A stretch of 64,000 nt of DNA from Bactericera cockerelli (taxonomy: Eukaryota > Arthropoda > Insecta > Hemiptera > Triozidae): contig CM044967.1 in NCBI GenBank assembly GCA_024516035.1, positions 10,109,990 through 10,173,989 of the forward strand, in the 5' to 3' direction. The position numbers were made by a program, and so were the translations under genes. Shown piece after piece: positions 11,631 to 25,700 of this stretch; position 1 is the stretch's first letter; each line of letters begins with the position of its first letter. The notes under the pieces were generated by a model. That model saw nothing but the letters and a program-made list of their open reading frames with translations, was not told where the DNA came from and made no database searches.

Positions 11631-12289
11631 CAGGGTGTCCTAGTTTTTTTTTATAGAATATTTCAGAATTGACTCCAGGAGATACTTTGAGACTAAAATA
11701 ATATTAGGTAATTTTTCGAAAAACGACAAAAAATTCACTTGAAAAAAGGTTATCACCTAAAGAAAACTTGCATTTCTCGAAAATAAGAGAAAAGAGTTCT
11801 GATGTCTCCGTGTTTTCTAATTATTAAGTAAATTTCCCCAGAAAATATCTAATAAGTACCTTTTAGCATTCAAAACAATGTTATTTATTAGTTCATATCT
11901 TCTTTAGACGGCATTTTTTGTAAAATGATTTAAGATAATTTTAGTCTTAGAATGTCCCGGAGAATTGATTCTGAATTCTCTATCTATAAAAGAAAGCTGT
12001 CTGTGTGTATGTACGAGTATGTATGTTTTTTACGCAAATCCACACAGTTTGACCGAGAAATTTGAAATTTTGCACATAGGTCCATTTGGATCAGGGAATT
12101 CTTCTAGGCTAGGTTATATCTCCCTATAGGGTTAAGCTACAACGAGTAAGGATAAAAAATGGATGAGTGACACAATTTTGTTTCTTCCCTATCAACTTAG
12201 AACGAGAAAGTTTTAGGCAAAGGTTGGAGCTTTCATTTGATATATCGATCGCGAAATTTTTTTCGCGATCGAAAAACTTGGACACCTCG
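11631..12289. mobile_element. TIR/foldback DNA element with an inserted repeat
   Basis: The element starts CAGGGTGTCCTAGTTTTTT and ends with the reverse complement of CGAGGTGTCCAAGTTTTT, flanked by TA on both sides (11629-11630 and 12290-12291). A longer inner inverted repeat links about 11653-11707 with about 11936-11980 (TTCAGAATTGACTCC against GGAGAATTGATTCTGAA). From about 11977 the right arm is replaced by a sequence beginning CTCTATCTATAAAAG and CTGTCTGTGTGTATGT, which looks like a separate insertion. No transposase is present. Confidence 0.55.
12245..12272. repeat. Perfect 12-bp inverted repeat (hairpin)
   Basis: TCGATCGCGAAA and its exact complement are separated by a 4-nt T loop. 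It lies close to the right end of the TIR element and is probably part of the inserted repeat. Confidence 0.8.
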
Positions 12290-14867
12290 TATAAGGTAAC
12301 GAATAGTGTTTTCTAGTGGATTACCTACCTATGATACAATTGATACAAATAGGGATATTATGTTCTGGAATGAGGAAGTACGGATTTTTGCAAAATTGTA
12401 TCAATAGTGTTAATATCTCCACACCAGTTGCATCTTCTGCTGTGAACAGACCAGAACCGATGAAATCATTATTAGGGGGTCAAAAGTCAAGGGGTAAATG
12501 ATTAATTCTTTAACGATGAATAACTGAATCCAAAAAGTTTTTTTGAATACAGTTGAAAGACAGAGTTTCGCTTGAGATTGTTGTCATCCAGAAGTATTTT
12601 CAAAACTTCTGACAACTTTCTTTTTTGTTATTGATATTGAAACTTTTTCTTGCTGTATCTGACTCTTTTTCTAAAAGGAATTTCTTATTAAGTCACTTGT
12701 GTTTTCTTCAATGTTGTAAACATCTCTTGAAACATTCAATTGTAAGACTGTACTACCTATCCAATAATAATTTACTGTCAATAAACTTATAAAGTGTTTT
12801 GATTTTATGTTTCCAATGTGAGAATAAATTACTTAGAAGATATTAACTGCATGATCATTACACAATCTCGTGTACAGAGAAAGTATGTCCCAAGAGTACT
12901 TACTCATTTGACTATTGAGTATTGAATCAGAAGCTAAAATATCTTTCATGTAATCATGATTTGAGCAATTCTGTGGTAAACATTTTCATTGTTAGGTAAG
13001 CTTCAAAAGGAGTTTATTATCTGTTCAAATGAAAGTGGCTAAAATCCAAAATTATTTCATGCTGGTCTTTATTTGCCACTTTAGGCCGATAATTTCACGA
13101 TGTTTTTTTCTCTGATAATTATCTCTAAACGTTTAGCCAAATCCGGCGAAATTTCGACACTGTTGACTTAACTGCGACAGGAAATAGAAAAACAATATCA
13201 AATTCCTTAAGTCGGTCCTAAAATGATTATTTGATATCCTCTAAACTCTAAACAGTACTACAACTAGGAACCGCCAAATGCCGGCAAAAAGCTACTTCCC
13301 AAACAGGCGGCTTCGATTTTAACAACAACAAAAATACGTGTTTCTTTTTGTGTTCTTTGCGATATCAGGTTCACTACTTAATTTGTCGGAGAGAAAATAC
13401 GAGCAGAGAGCAAAGAAAAGAAATTCGAGCAGAAGAAAACGTCTACTTCCGATATTTTCAGGAGTAATTATGTGAGATAGGTATTAAAAAGAAACTTCAA
13501 AATCCTTACGAGCTTATTAAACGCATCATCCTCTCGAAAGTTGTAAAAGTTTTCAGACTCCTTCATTATCAGTGAAGAATATCGAGATAATAATATAGTC
13601 ATAATACAGAAATTTTAAAAGGAGGCTTCAGAAGGGGGCAAACAGTTTAATTTCACAGTGAAAGACACAATGCTTCCTGAAGTCTGTCGTGATTTGTAAT
13701 GATAATGGGTTCGCAGATTACTTTTTAAACTTTCAGTCTTGTTTGATTTTGGGAGTTTTCTTAATGATAAAAAGTTTGTTGCAAGTACGCCATTAGTTCA
13801 TAGAGCGCATGGACGCTTTTCTGTATATTCCGATGGATTGAGCAAAAATATATCTTTGTTCACCACTCGACGCACGGCTTTCATTCAAGTCAGACAATCA
13901 AACATTACCAAGTAACACCCTTTTAATTTTTGGAGAAAAAAAATTACGAAAATTTCAAGACCTTCGTAATTTCATGATTTTGACGGGAACCGTTTTGTCT
14001 ATTCCGGTGGAGTGAATGAAGAGAAAGCCGACAATGTGTGTGTTTTATTTTATCAAGCACTAACGCAGGGGAATTAACTTACCCACTTGATCTTATTATA
14101 GTGCCTCGTGTTTAAAAACGTAATCTTAACATCTTCAAATTAAAACCCATTTTTCTTTGCTTATTTAAATTAGTTAAACTAGCCATCAATAATTCAGTAT
14201 TTGTAAATTTGTAAAATTATAGTAACTATCTTTAGTAATTTTACTGATCACCAAACTTTACTGAAAAGGTATCAAATAAAAATGAAACTCTAGTTTATTA
14301 CGAAAGTCTGAAGAAATTGATCTTGGAAAGACCAAATAATAATCATAACAAAAAAATTAAAGTATAAAAATAATAAAAAAATTCTATAATAATAATTCAG
14401 CCATGTACCAATGATTAATAAAGAAGTAATTATACAAAATACAGTATCGAGGTATAGATAAATATTATTTAAAAACTCATTAATCACGTCAGTCTTGTTT
14501 CTGGTGACAGGGATTTAATTACATTCTATAAAACTTTGTCATAATGAACAGCCGTCTAATGAAGTAATCCCAAGGTGTCGAATATTTATGATATCCATTC
14601 ATAATTATTTAGAAGAAGCAAAATAGCCACATTCTTCCACTAGTAATCCTGTAAGTTACAAAATTTTGTAATTATATTAGTATTCAACCTCTACCTAAGG
14701 ATAACGACACACAGCGGATCTAGTATTAATCTCAGAACGAGATGGGAAGGAAGAGAGAGAAATTTGAAATTGAATTTAATCTTTATTTAATACCCACATA
14801 TTTTAACTAGCGACGTAAGACACCTCCCCAGATAATTCTACATAAGAGTCGGAGCGAGAGGGAGACA

Positions 14868-14902
14868 AGAGAGAGAGATATTAAAGAATGAGGGAGAGGA
14901 AA

Positions 14903-14933
<31 letters not shown>

Positions 14934-14950
14934 AGCAAAGAAAAAAGAGA
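14868..14950. repeat. GA-rich microsatellite
   Basis: Purine-rich run dominated by GA dinucleotides, continuing less regularly to about 15000. Confidence 0.85.
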
Positions 14951-15472
14951 GGGAGGGAAAGAAAAGAAATCGTGAGAGAGCAAAAGAGAGAAATAAATAG
15001 AGATTACGTTGCGAAGGACACCTATTTTACATAAGAAAAAATCTTATCTAGGGTCTGATATAAAATTCCAAGGAGTAGACCGTGATTCAATGTACCTATA
15101 ATAAAATTTATAGGCAATCGACTTTCACATACTTTATTCGTTCTATTATGCAACGGATTTACAACCGCTTCGCCAGGCTATCACACACCACAACACACCC
15201 ACGTATCCTTTGGTATCGATAGGTAAGTCAAACACCAAGTGTACAAAAGGAAACAGGGAAGTATTTTGAAGGAAACATCAGGTCCAAGAGGATTGACTCT
15301 CGAGTGTTGACTGAGATTAATGGAGGTGTAAAGTTTCTCGCGTCTGGAAATCTCAAGTTTTACTAGCGAACTCGGGAACCGTCAGATTTTACCTCCCATT
15401 GGAGCCGAGATTTATTCCTTTCTTCTTTCTAAATTAAACAATATCTAGGTTCACTTTCAATCATAATACATA

Positions 15473-16390
15473 ATAAAAATAATACTCTTCAGTGGAAGGT
15501 GTTAGGTAGCCACCTGGGGAAGTTAGTGCTCAAACTATTTTCACCCCCTAATTCTCAGAGTCTTCTTACTTCCGAGAAATTTCTAATATTAGAAATCGGA
15601 AGTATTGTGTTCGTTTTTGTAAAAAAAAAATATTTTTTTGCTCCGATTTTTTTCATATTTCTGGACGTTTCATAACCTACTGAGTAAATTTGGTTTTGTG
15701 TCCGTCTGTCGGTCTGTTAAAACGATTCCTTGTAACGCGCAAATCTCGGCCGATTTTGATGAAATTTTGCTCACATCTAGGAGACATTCTGTAGATGGTC
15801 CCATTTTAAAGTAATCGAATTCATACCAGCGGTTCTGGGTGAAAGAGACCATGCGCCTGACCACTAACTTTTTACTTAAACGCTTATATCTCGTGAACGG
15901 TACACCAGATTTCGATGAAATTTTGTAAGAATATGCATATTATTGTTTAACATAGGTTATTTATATTTATTTTTAAATTAATTATAATTTGACTCTGATA
16001 TTTAAGAAAATCCGAAATTTTGGACAAAGAAGTAAAAAAATAAGGACCACGACTTGCCGATACAGAATTTTTTGTGGAATTCAGATTGTAGAAAAAACAA
16101 TATTCTACCATATAAAACAAATTTGAAGAAAATCGGTTGAGTCGTTTTGGAGATACAAGTAATTTTCTATAAAATCTCAAAATTGGCACGTGTTTACAAT
16201 GTGAAGCAACCACGAGGAAGTATTGTGTCCATAATTGGCAGTGTTTTTTATGTGGTCAGATACTCGAGTAAATGAAGAAAAATTCTTAGCATTGGGTGGG
16301 ATCCGATCCACAGATCACGGATCCATGCGCTAGATTGTTCACAGATCCATGCGTTAGTCTAAAGCCGTAACCACATCGACCACCAATGCT
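15473..16390 (-). mobile_element. tRNA-derived SINE (family B) split by a second repeat
   Basis: The 3' part of the SINE (ATACTCTTCAGTGGAAGG ... CTCAGAGTCTT, as read on the plus strand) ends near 15564. The rest (TTATGTGGTCAGATACTCG ... ATTGGGTGGGATCCGATCC) resumes near 16243. The B-box region reads GGATCGGATCCC on the minus strand. Between the halves lies another repeat, listed separately. Compare the uninterrupted copy at 23400-23625. Confidence 0.6.
15565..16242. mobile_element. Repeat element with a conserved terminal palindrome, inserted in a SINE
   Basis: It begins with a near-perfect palindrome (ACTTCCGA ... TTTCTAATATTAGAAA ... TCGGAAGT, 15569-15604). It then has a segment containing CTGGACGTTTCATAACCT and CTTGTAACGCGCAAATCTC that recurs at 56078-56215. 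A second GGAAGTATTGTGT lies near the right end (about 16217). No coding capacity was seen. The class is unknown. Confidence 0.5.
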
Positions 16391-18947
16391 TCCAACACCG
16401 TTGAACTATGTTGATTATTATGAATTAGTAAAAACCCTGGACTTTGAGATGTATTCGTTAACGAGACTCAAATCCTTTGTGTCAACATTCATAGATTCTG
16501 TTAGTATCTGCCATGTGATTTTCAGTCAGAAAAATCATCTATTATGACTCACTTCCCAGCTGCAACTTACCATCTCAAAGGAGATTTTATGGCCTTTTTT
16601 AACATCAGGTTTGTGTTTATCCCTCAAATGAAAGAATTCTCAAGAAACAAAAACTTCCTTATGCCCATAAGGAATTATGCCCAAAATTTCGTAAAAAAAC
16701 TCCCATGTGCAAAGAATTTTTCTTGATTTATTCCATTACCTATTTAAAAATATTTTTGTTGTTATTTCAATACTGTGTTCCATGTTCCAACATTAAAGTT
16801 CCAAAACACAGTAACAACTGAAATGATTTTTAAAAGAAAAAAATAGATTCATACATATTTCTTTGTAATTTGGGAGAATTGGTTTAGAATAGATTTTTTA
16901 AATGCCATGTCATAATCCAGAAAAACGGTGTTTCTATATTTTCTGTAGGACGACATAGGTAGCAACATTTCAAATTGCCACAAAATAAAGATAGCTGTTC
17001 CCACAGGACGAGTCATGATGCAATTTATATCGTTAGAACTGCAACTATCGTTAAGTTCCAAGAGGTTCAAAAGAACCTTAAAACATGCTGTAAACCAGCT
17101 GACGCGTGGCTTTGGAAAAAGCTTTCGCCAACCGGTGTATTTGATGATATTTGTATAAACGAGAAAAGCAAGAAGGAAGTGGAGAAAGAAAGCAGAGGAA
17201 ACGCCATAATGATAGACTCATTGTTAAAATCTTGAAAAAATAAGCATAAATTTTTTCACGTTTCTCGCACTCTTAGAAGATAATGGAGTAAACATTCTAC
17301 GATTACATGGAACATCGCAATCAAAACACATCCATTGTTTGAGTTTGAAATTCAACTGGAAATAAAGTAAATTATTGATCGAATCGACGAACTGGAAAGT
17401 AGACTTTTTGGCATTTCGTTTGTTTGCTTGTTCCCTAATAATTTCCCAACACTTTTGTTTTTGCAGTCACTTCCAATTCCAACCCACTCAAGATGAAAAA
17501 CATATAAATCACATAACATATTAGAACGAAACGAATTTGAAAGACATTCTCTTAAATTTCCATGAAAAAATATCCAGCCGATGGAAAAAAGTGAAGAAAA
17601 ATTTAATCAATTCTTATCTTTTCTAATCGTGTTCCTAACTGAAAATATCATCTTTTTCTTAACTTTTTGCCTCAAGCTGCCATTTCGAAACGACTTGAAT
17701 TTTTTTTAGATAATTTCGTACGGTACCTTTAGAACTTTGCTGAAATAATAAACGATGTGTATAAATTTCATTTTTCTGTTTATGATGACTTTTATGTTAT
17801 AAGGAAAACAAAATGAGCTCGCTTTTTAAATCTTGGATGAAGTACCTAGTTGAAAAAATGAGACCTTTTTTTCACATTTATCTACACCAGATTCCATTTC
17901 AAAATAGCTTGGTATTTTCTAATGAAATTTCAGAATGTCTTTCAACTATACTGCTTTGTATGTCATGTAACTTTTTAGTTTTCTATTTTTAGTCATGTTG
18001 TAGTTTTCATAACGAAAGGAAGTGTTCAGTATTTTGTTGAGCTTCCGTTATACCTACTGGGAATACAGTGAGTCTCTGAATTACATACTAGATACTTGCT
18101 TCTTTCTTATAAATATTATGTAAATTATGACAGTAGTCATAACTCATCTCAAGAAGAAAATATCTACATACCGGGATCCAAAAATCTGTTGGCTAGGTGA
18201 CAACGTACCTATTTAGGATCTTTACAAGTGGTTCAGTGTGTCATAAATAGCATCTGGATATCCACCCCTTTTATTACGATTATTAAACCAATTAATGAGT
18301 TTCAACTTGAAAAATAATATTAACTAGGCCGATATTGGGGTCGTCACGAATTTTTCTTCTATTAAGTTTAAATTTTGTAGTTAATTTTGAGAGTCTCGTG
18401 TTATCACAAAAACTGAAAAACTTGACTACCTCATTCCATTCAAATTAAAACATCATTCTGAATATGTTTGAGTAAAAAAAATTATCCATCTGAAAAATTG
18501 GCGAGTTTAAACTAATTCCTTCACTTCGTAAGGTCACAATGTAAATAATGACGCTGTATTTACAGATAAGTGTTTTTTCCTGAACATTGTTGAATAAAGT
18601 CAATAGAGGAATATTCAACTGAAAGGGTATAGTGTAAATGTTGTGTAATCCCTTAATGGAAAAGAAGTGAAGACATGACAAAATGACACCAGAGAATTCA
18701 GGAACAAATGCGTTGTCAGAAACAAAAGCCTCGTGAGGAAATCTATCTCGTGAACAAAAGTTCAGAGTGTTGCTATCTTATTGTAAACTAGATTGGACCG
18801 ATCGACCGACCTCAATATGCAATTGAATCGGTAAGGTAGTGGTCCCTTGAGATCAACACACATACAAACCCACATTACTGACTTCAGCAATGTTTAAATT
18901 ACTATAATTTTCCACACCATTCCATTTGAAAAGAAATTTCAATCGTT

Positions 18948-19137
18948 GCGGTGTCTCAGTAGCTCTCTCAGAATCGAAATGTCACGGGTTTGAAACCTAG
19001 CAGGGACATGACAAGTTGTCCTCCTATTTGGGATTTTGACCACATAATAATAATTATGTATTGAGCTTACTTCTGAAATAATGGGACTCATAGTCCTAGA
19101 CGGGCAGAATAAATAAGGTGATATTATCATTATGACC
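18948..19137 (+). mobile_element. tRNA-derived SINE, family A (diverged copy)
   Basis: A tRNA-like head holds a B-box-like GGGTTTGAAACC near 18990. The body follows: GCAGGGACATGACAAGTTGT, TTTGGGATTTTGACCACATA, AATAATGGGACTCATAG and GGGCAGAATAAATAAGG. The tail is ATATTATCATTATG. Confidence 0.7.
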
Positions 19138-21049
19138 ATAGAGGTCTTGGTGAACTTATTGCAGATAAACCTATCTGCAAAATCAAAATGTTGTCCAGAA
19201 AAATCACTTCGCTTGAAAATTGAACGTTTTCGGTATTGATCATGAGCTTGAATCCTTAGATAGTGCAGAACTGCATATAATGCATATTTGTATATGTTTA
19301 CCATATAGGTAAAATATAGAGTAATTAATAATGCTCGCACCTCGCAGAGAAACCTGAGATGAGAATGAGAGCATCTCGCCTGGAGTAACAAATATCCAAA
19401 GTCTGTCGTTGCTAGGTAACCAAAATATCGAGTGCATGAAAATTAACAAGATTGAATTATTGAATGCATATTGAGTTATTTTTCACTCATGAGTGTATCG
19501 ACTCGAAGTATCTGATGAGCCCTGCGGACTCAACAAATAGCTCTCCAAGTTCAGGATAATGAAGCCTTACTCAAGGCTTCATCATAGTTATTCATTGTGG
19601 GTATTTCATTACTATTCCTAGCTATTTGGTAGTATCAAAAGATTCACCTTCATCTCTCAAACTCTTCAAAAATACCTCAAAGTCTCTCTGTGATTAACAA
19701 AAATTGCTCTATGCAGTGGACGTAGGAGTGCCAGAACCAACCAACATCAACCATGAGGAAGAGGTTGAACAAGAGTAGGTTTGGAACAGGCAAAGTGAAA
19801 GAAGAAGAAGAGAAGCTCTAGGGAGTCTAGGCAGTAAAAAACTTGTCACTGAAAAGTTTCTTGAAATTGAAAATTTCAGGCAAACCTGAAAACGATTTAA
19901 AATGGGCGTTTATCAATAAAATTTGATAAACGTCATCGGGAAAAAGTTAATCAAAATATACAACAACAAAAAACTGTTTCTTGTTATGACATGTAATAAT
20001 AAATATTATGGTCCAACTATCTTGACGAAGCGCTTGTCTGCCGACGAGGTTGATTAAGCAACGTTTTAATTATTTTCTCCTAACTTCTATCCGGCCTGCT
20101 GAATTGGAAACCCTAAGCACTCTCTCAGTGCCTAGTGTGAGTGTGATTACGATTAAATTTATTGAGGTCGGATGAAATATTTTGATGTTCAATATAGCGT
20201 TATCAGCTATCACTTCTAGATAGATAACCATAGTCGCGTCTCAGATTATCTCGTTAACCCTTCATCGATTTCCTTGAGAGCACATAGGGACTCTTCAATA
20301 TCATTCTTATGGGATAAGATAAACTGGGTATGTATTATACACACAATAAACAGACTTCTGAACAAACATAGGACTGTTGTGAAATATCTCTTTTCCAAGC
20401 CTTATGGACTTTGAAAGCGTTTGATTCAGTAAGCAAGACATCAATAAAAGTGTCAACGGTAAAAGCTGGAGTAAAAATAAAATTTATAGTCACCATTAAT
20501 ACACATGAAATACAAGATATACAGCAAAAGTTTATAGATCTTGAAAAAAGACACTCCTTTAGTAGAGGCTTGAAACTAGATGATGTGGACAACACAGTAA
20601 GAAAGAGGAAGAAACGTCAATAGAAATAAATTGACTTAACGACTTTAGGTTTTCAAATAGCACTGTAATTTAGTATAGCAAAAAAATGAAGATGAACGGA
20701 GTGTTATGATCAGTAACATAATCTTTTTTGTGATTGCATTACTACTTTCTTTACTATAAGATAAGGAAAATAAAAACTAACAAGAACTAAAGAAAGGGCT
20801 GAAAGCAAAATGAGGAATGCAAAGATAATGTCAAAAGGAAAAAAAAACGAAAAAGATCAGAAGAGAAGATAAATGGAGAAGTCTTAAAAAATGTCAACAA
20901 ACTTGGTAGACAGAAAATAGCTATTAATTGCAGGACAAAAGAAAGAAATACGAAAAAGAGTAACTCTTGGATGAAATGTGGAATGCCTTTACCAAAGTTT
21001 GAACATATCTTCAAATCAAAAGTACATATTTCTTTTCTAAAATAGAAAA

Positions 21050-21440
21050 ATCTGAGAAAAGAAAACTTTGGAAAATGTTTGTGCTGCCCAGCCTCCTATG
21101 CGAAATGGAAACATGGGTAACGAGGATGAAAGTGATTAATAAGATGCGATGAACATTGAGAGCAATGGAGAGAATAATGCTAGGAGTAACAAGGAGAGAC
21201 AGAAAAACGAAAGAGTGGTTCAAAATGAGAACGGGGATAGAAGATATATATTAAAGGGAGAACTAGGATGCTGAGGAAACGGGGATGGATAGAACACATA
21301 CAAAGAGTGTTTAGAATGAATCCATAGGGGTTCGGGAGTAGGGCAGGAAGACCAAAAAGGAAATGGGTGGGAGAAGAAACAAGTATGTGGTGAGGAACCT
21401 AGAGCAGAGCTTCACGGCAGAGAAGAGAGTGGATGAGATA
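21050..21440 (+). pseudogene. Decayed non-LTR reverse transcriptase C-terminal fragment
   Basis: Translation across frames gives pieces such as CEMETWVTRMKVINKMR, LRAMERIMLGVTRRDRKTKE and MRTGIEDI, then basic GRPKRKWVG-like residues. This matches the post-palm region common in RTE/CR1-type retrotransposons (E-T-W, R-x-MLGV-T-R-R-D-R, R-TG-x-x-D-I). In-frame stops and the absence of the catalytic palm make it a relic. Confidence 0.6.
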
Positions 21441-22532
21441 GTAGATAAAGATGTGATGTGATGAGATGTGTATTGTTCAAACTTGTATGAAAGATAATGG
21501 AATGGTTGAAAACAAATTTAATTATCATGTAGTTATTCTATATGGGCACATGTAATCATCGTTAATGGTTTGGCTGGTTTTCCGCTGACTGCTTTTATTT
21601 AAATAGGTATAGTTTGGTATACTTTGATACCTACCCTGCAATGTCCAAATTTAAATCACCTTGCTTGCATAATTATTATATTTTATCTTTTTTTTCATTA
21701 TCGATTCTTGTTATCTTCAATTACATATGATTACTTTTCCTTCTGCAATTCTAAACTACCAATTTAAAATAATAAAAGAGAACCACTCAGTTCTGACTTA
21801 AATTTCGTATCGTTTAGACGTAATATTGTGTTCATAGAAATGTGTTTAAAATTGAAGGTGTTTTTATTTATTTTTCTCAACATTATCAAAATTTCACACA
21901 GCAGGTTCCCCTTGAACTTTAAGCCATGTTTTTATGGTAGATAAATAGATAATAACATCTTAGATTTATAGGATGCTCAACAGATGGGTAATTAGCACAA
22001 TGGTACAAAGTATTATAGGGTCAAAGGTGACACGCTGCTAATGGTACAACCGCGGGCTGAAACTTATAAGTAGATTCATCAGTGCCGTACTGCCGTGACC
22101 AGGCGAGACAGAAATGAGGAAGTCCTAGGAGTGCCGAAGCACACCAAAACTGAGGAGCCACTCAAGGGACCATGGGACCACGATTGGGTTCATATTATTT
22201 TTTGCATCGTCTTCCGGACTGTCAAACCGTTCATGAGTTATGGCACTACTACTTATGGTCTGTGATTGATAGCGTACGAAATTGGCTCGTAAATTGTGTG
22301 AGATATTTTGGGTTTGTTTTGAAAAACACTTAATAAAGGTAGGAAAGTTTGAAATATCAGCAAAGCACACATGAGGAGGCATTTATGACGAGGTCAAAAT
22401 GTGATTTCATACCTTTCCTTGGGCAGAAAATCGTAGAGGCCATTGAGCTATTCTATTCTGCAGAAGCTGATTTACCTATTAAAGCTCTAAAAAACGAATT
22501 ACCAAAATGTGTAATGTTATGTTAATTTTGAG

Positions 22533-22660
22533 GAGGTAGACTTGTAACCTAGAGGTCGGTGGTTCGAGTCCCAAGTTTGGTAAACAAATTAGCTGTGTGG
22601 GTTTCAGTAATTGTGACATCACGATAGTGATTAAGACAAATAGCAATGATAAAGTTAAAT
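22533..22660 (+). mobile_element. tRNA-derived SINE, family D
   Basis: A tRNA-like part (GACTTGTAACCTAGAGGTC, then B box GGTTCGAGTCCC) is followed by GTTTCAGTAATTGTGACATC and ACGATAGTGATTAAGAC. The same body recurs at about 4360-4490. It lies 60-190 bp upstream of the receptor start exon. Confidence 0.6.
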
Positions 22661-22720
22661 AAATTGTATTTAAGATTCTGTTAAGCCAAACTTTTTTGAC
22701 GGTTCTGACCTCTCCTGCAG

Positions 22721-25700
22721 ATGAATAACTGTTCCTGGGAGACGCAGCAACTTGATGGCGACTATATAGTGGTGTTCAACAGCTCTTGCAATGCATCTAT
22801 CATTGATGAGGAAGGTAAGTTACAAAATAACATCGACAGAATTAAATGTCATAGGCATCAGCACCTTTGATCAAACTTCATTTTCTTTCCTTTGTAAATA
22901 TTTTGTATTTTACTGGTAGTGTATTAATTATAAATGAAGTTTGATTGACATTGTTTAGATATTATAGTAAGTGCACTCATTAGCTTCAAACAGGCTGAAA
23001 CGCCTGAAACAGAAAAAACGTTGTTACAATACAGAATAGGTAGTTAGATCTTGGCTATTCCATATTTATTTTTCAATGAGACGATTTTCACGCATCTCTC
23101 TCCAAAAGCACATCAGTGATGTCCACTATCATACAATATCGTACTTGGCTACAATACTCTCAGCAGAGAGAAAAGCAGAAAGGGTGTTCCGTAGGGAATA
23201 AAAACCACAAAGTTATCTTGATGCATGTTATTTATTGTTTGACAATTGTTTAAATATTGATTTCTCATGAATAAATTTATGAAAAGGCCTGGAGATCTGA
23301 TCTTGTTGTTTGTCTGGCTGTCGAATTGTTAAGTTGCAATTTATAAATACACATTTAACCTTATTCAACTGTTAAATTTATCACTGGATAGCTTAAATCA
23401 CTGATAGTCAAGTGATTAACGCGCTAATCTGGTAATTCAGGTAGCGTAGAGATCCGTTGGTTCGAATCCCACCCAGTGTATGAATTTTTCCTCGTTGATT
23501 TGAGTTTATAACCACATAATAATAAGACTCTGAGGGTTAGGTGGTAGAAAATGCTTTGAGCATTAACATCGCCTGGTGGTTACCTTCCATTAAAGAGTTT
23601 TATTATTATTAATATTATTATTATTACTTGTAGCCTCTTGAGTCTAGGCCTATACGATCAATAATATTGAATTAGGTAGTATTGCATTGATCAATAAAAA
23701 ATAAAAAAAACAATATCTAGATATGATGTAAAATCATGCAATCAATATGGCATTAAATAATTGAATATATCGATTCACCCTTAAGTGAGCAACTGAGCAT
23801 ATTGAGAATTAATATAAAAGTGATAGGTATTGAAAATGTGATTGACATTTTGGTTCAATATTATTGACTGTCTAAGAGGCACTTATCTTTTAAAGTTATT
23901 CGTCTGTTTAAAAATGCATTGATAAACGCGGTCTGTCCTGTAGCATTATTCAGGGTACAGGTACACACCACGAGAATGCGAACATGGACAGAGGTATTAA
24001 CAACAAACTCCCCGTAGTGGCATGTAGTCCTACACCATTTAAAAAGTCTAAATTACCAACAGTTCATGTCTGCAATTAGGGTACTTGGAAAATGCTCCCT
24101 ACCCTTACATCCTTGAACACGCCCTTTGTCCATTATTATAATTACCTAGTATTAAAAGAAAATTAGAAATAGTATAATTCTTTTCCTTTCTAAACAAGCA
24201 GCCGTAAATCTTATGCACAGAAAAATAAATAACTAACACACTCACTTATTCCAAATTTTTCCGTTTTCGTGCAAAGCCGGAGTCTTAAAAATAAATCCTA
24301 ATCTTGCACATTTTTCAAAACAAAACTTTGACATGGCTAGATATTCTAGATATAGATTCATTCCAGCAGACAGAATTTTTTTCAAGTTAGATCTGATATT
24401 AGTAGATAAATCTAGTGAAAAAACCCCATGTTTATACCCCATGCAAAAATATGGTAATAGCTGAAACTTTCAGGGTGTGTTGAGGGTCGTGTCGTGAATA
24501 TAAAACAGTCATATTAATCCCATAGGTCAATCACAGTAGTGGATGAAAGGTCAAGTGTCAGGATGGGGGGTTGTTGTTGTATTTTTTTTTATCCGAGTCC
24601 ATGAATAACGTGTTACATGAATTTTTTCTTGCGTGTTATCAGAATACCTTTTTTTAGCCATGCTGAAGAATTGGCGTTAAAAGGAAAGCAACGCGTGAAG
24701 AATGAACGTCATTTTTATGAATGGTGACGAGTTTGACAAAGCTCTTCAATAGCTTCCTTGACGTAAAAAACTTTGTTGACGAATCCTTGAATTGAATTGA
24801 AATACAAACACCCTATGGTTTATTTATTCAAGGAAAAAAAAAAATCTGGAGTTTTCTTTCTTACATCTAGATTGTGATATTTCTGTGAAAATGGAAAATT
24901 TGGAAGATCAGGAGGGCCTCATTTCAGAAGGCATCTACTCTCAAAATCCCCAAATCTCGTTTTTGACCGTCCAATTTCGTTCTAACAACCCAATCAGCGT
25001 GTATTGTTTACTCACATAACAAAGAACTCAATCAGAGTGCAGTGGCGTGGCTAGACCCAAATTTGTGGGAGGGGGTGTGTGAGGGCTGGCTGTACTTGTT
25101 TAATATTTTGCGGAAAATCTCTTGAAATTTCAGAGAGGGAAGGGGTGTATTCTCCATTATGAATATATTTCTTATTTTGTATTAAATTGTCTATTGTTTC
25201 ATGTTTTTCTTGTACATTGGGCTTGTTCCGTCAACAATGAATGAATTACAAATTACAAAAAGTTGTGGTGTGTATGACTATAGAGGTATCTGATTCAAAA
25301 TTTATTTTATTTTACAAGTAAAATATTTCACCAAGAGATGAAATATTTTAAATAAGTTAACATGCATCACTAAAATCTAATAAAAGCTAATATATAATAA
25401 TAATGATATCGCCTTATTTATACTGCCCAATTTTTTCATTTATGTCGTTCTTCGATAAGTTCACGAATACCTCTATGGTCATAATGATAATATCACCTTA
25501 TTTATTCTGCCCGTCTAGGATTATGAGTCCCATTATTCCAGCAGTAAGCCCAAGACGTATTATTATGTGGTAAAAAACCTAAATGGGAGGATAACTTGTC
25601 ACTTCCCGGCTGGGTTTCGAAACCGCGACCTATGGATTCACAGAGTGCCGCCTTTACCACTGAGCTACCAGGATACTTACTCCTGAGTCTTCACAGACCA

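Larger units (their letters stand above)
10996..22720. other. Intergenic region with transposon relics, no intact gene recognised
   Basis: Open frames are short and lack recognisable domains. The contents I can name are a foldback/TIR element (11631-12289), a GA-rich microsatellite (14868-14950), a SINE interrupted by another repeat (15473-16390), a SINE of family A (18948-19137), a decayed reverse transcriptase fragment (about 21050-21440) and a family-D SINE (about 22533-22660). One or more 5' UTR exons of the receptor gene that starts at 22721 should lie here, but I cannot place them. Confidence 0.55.
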
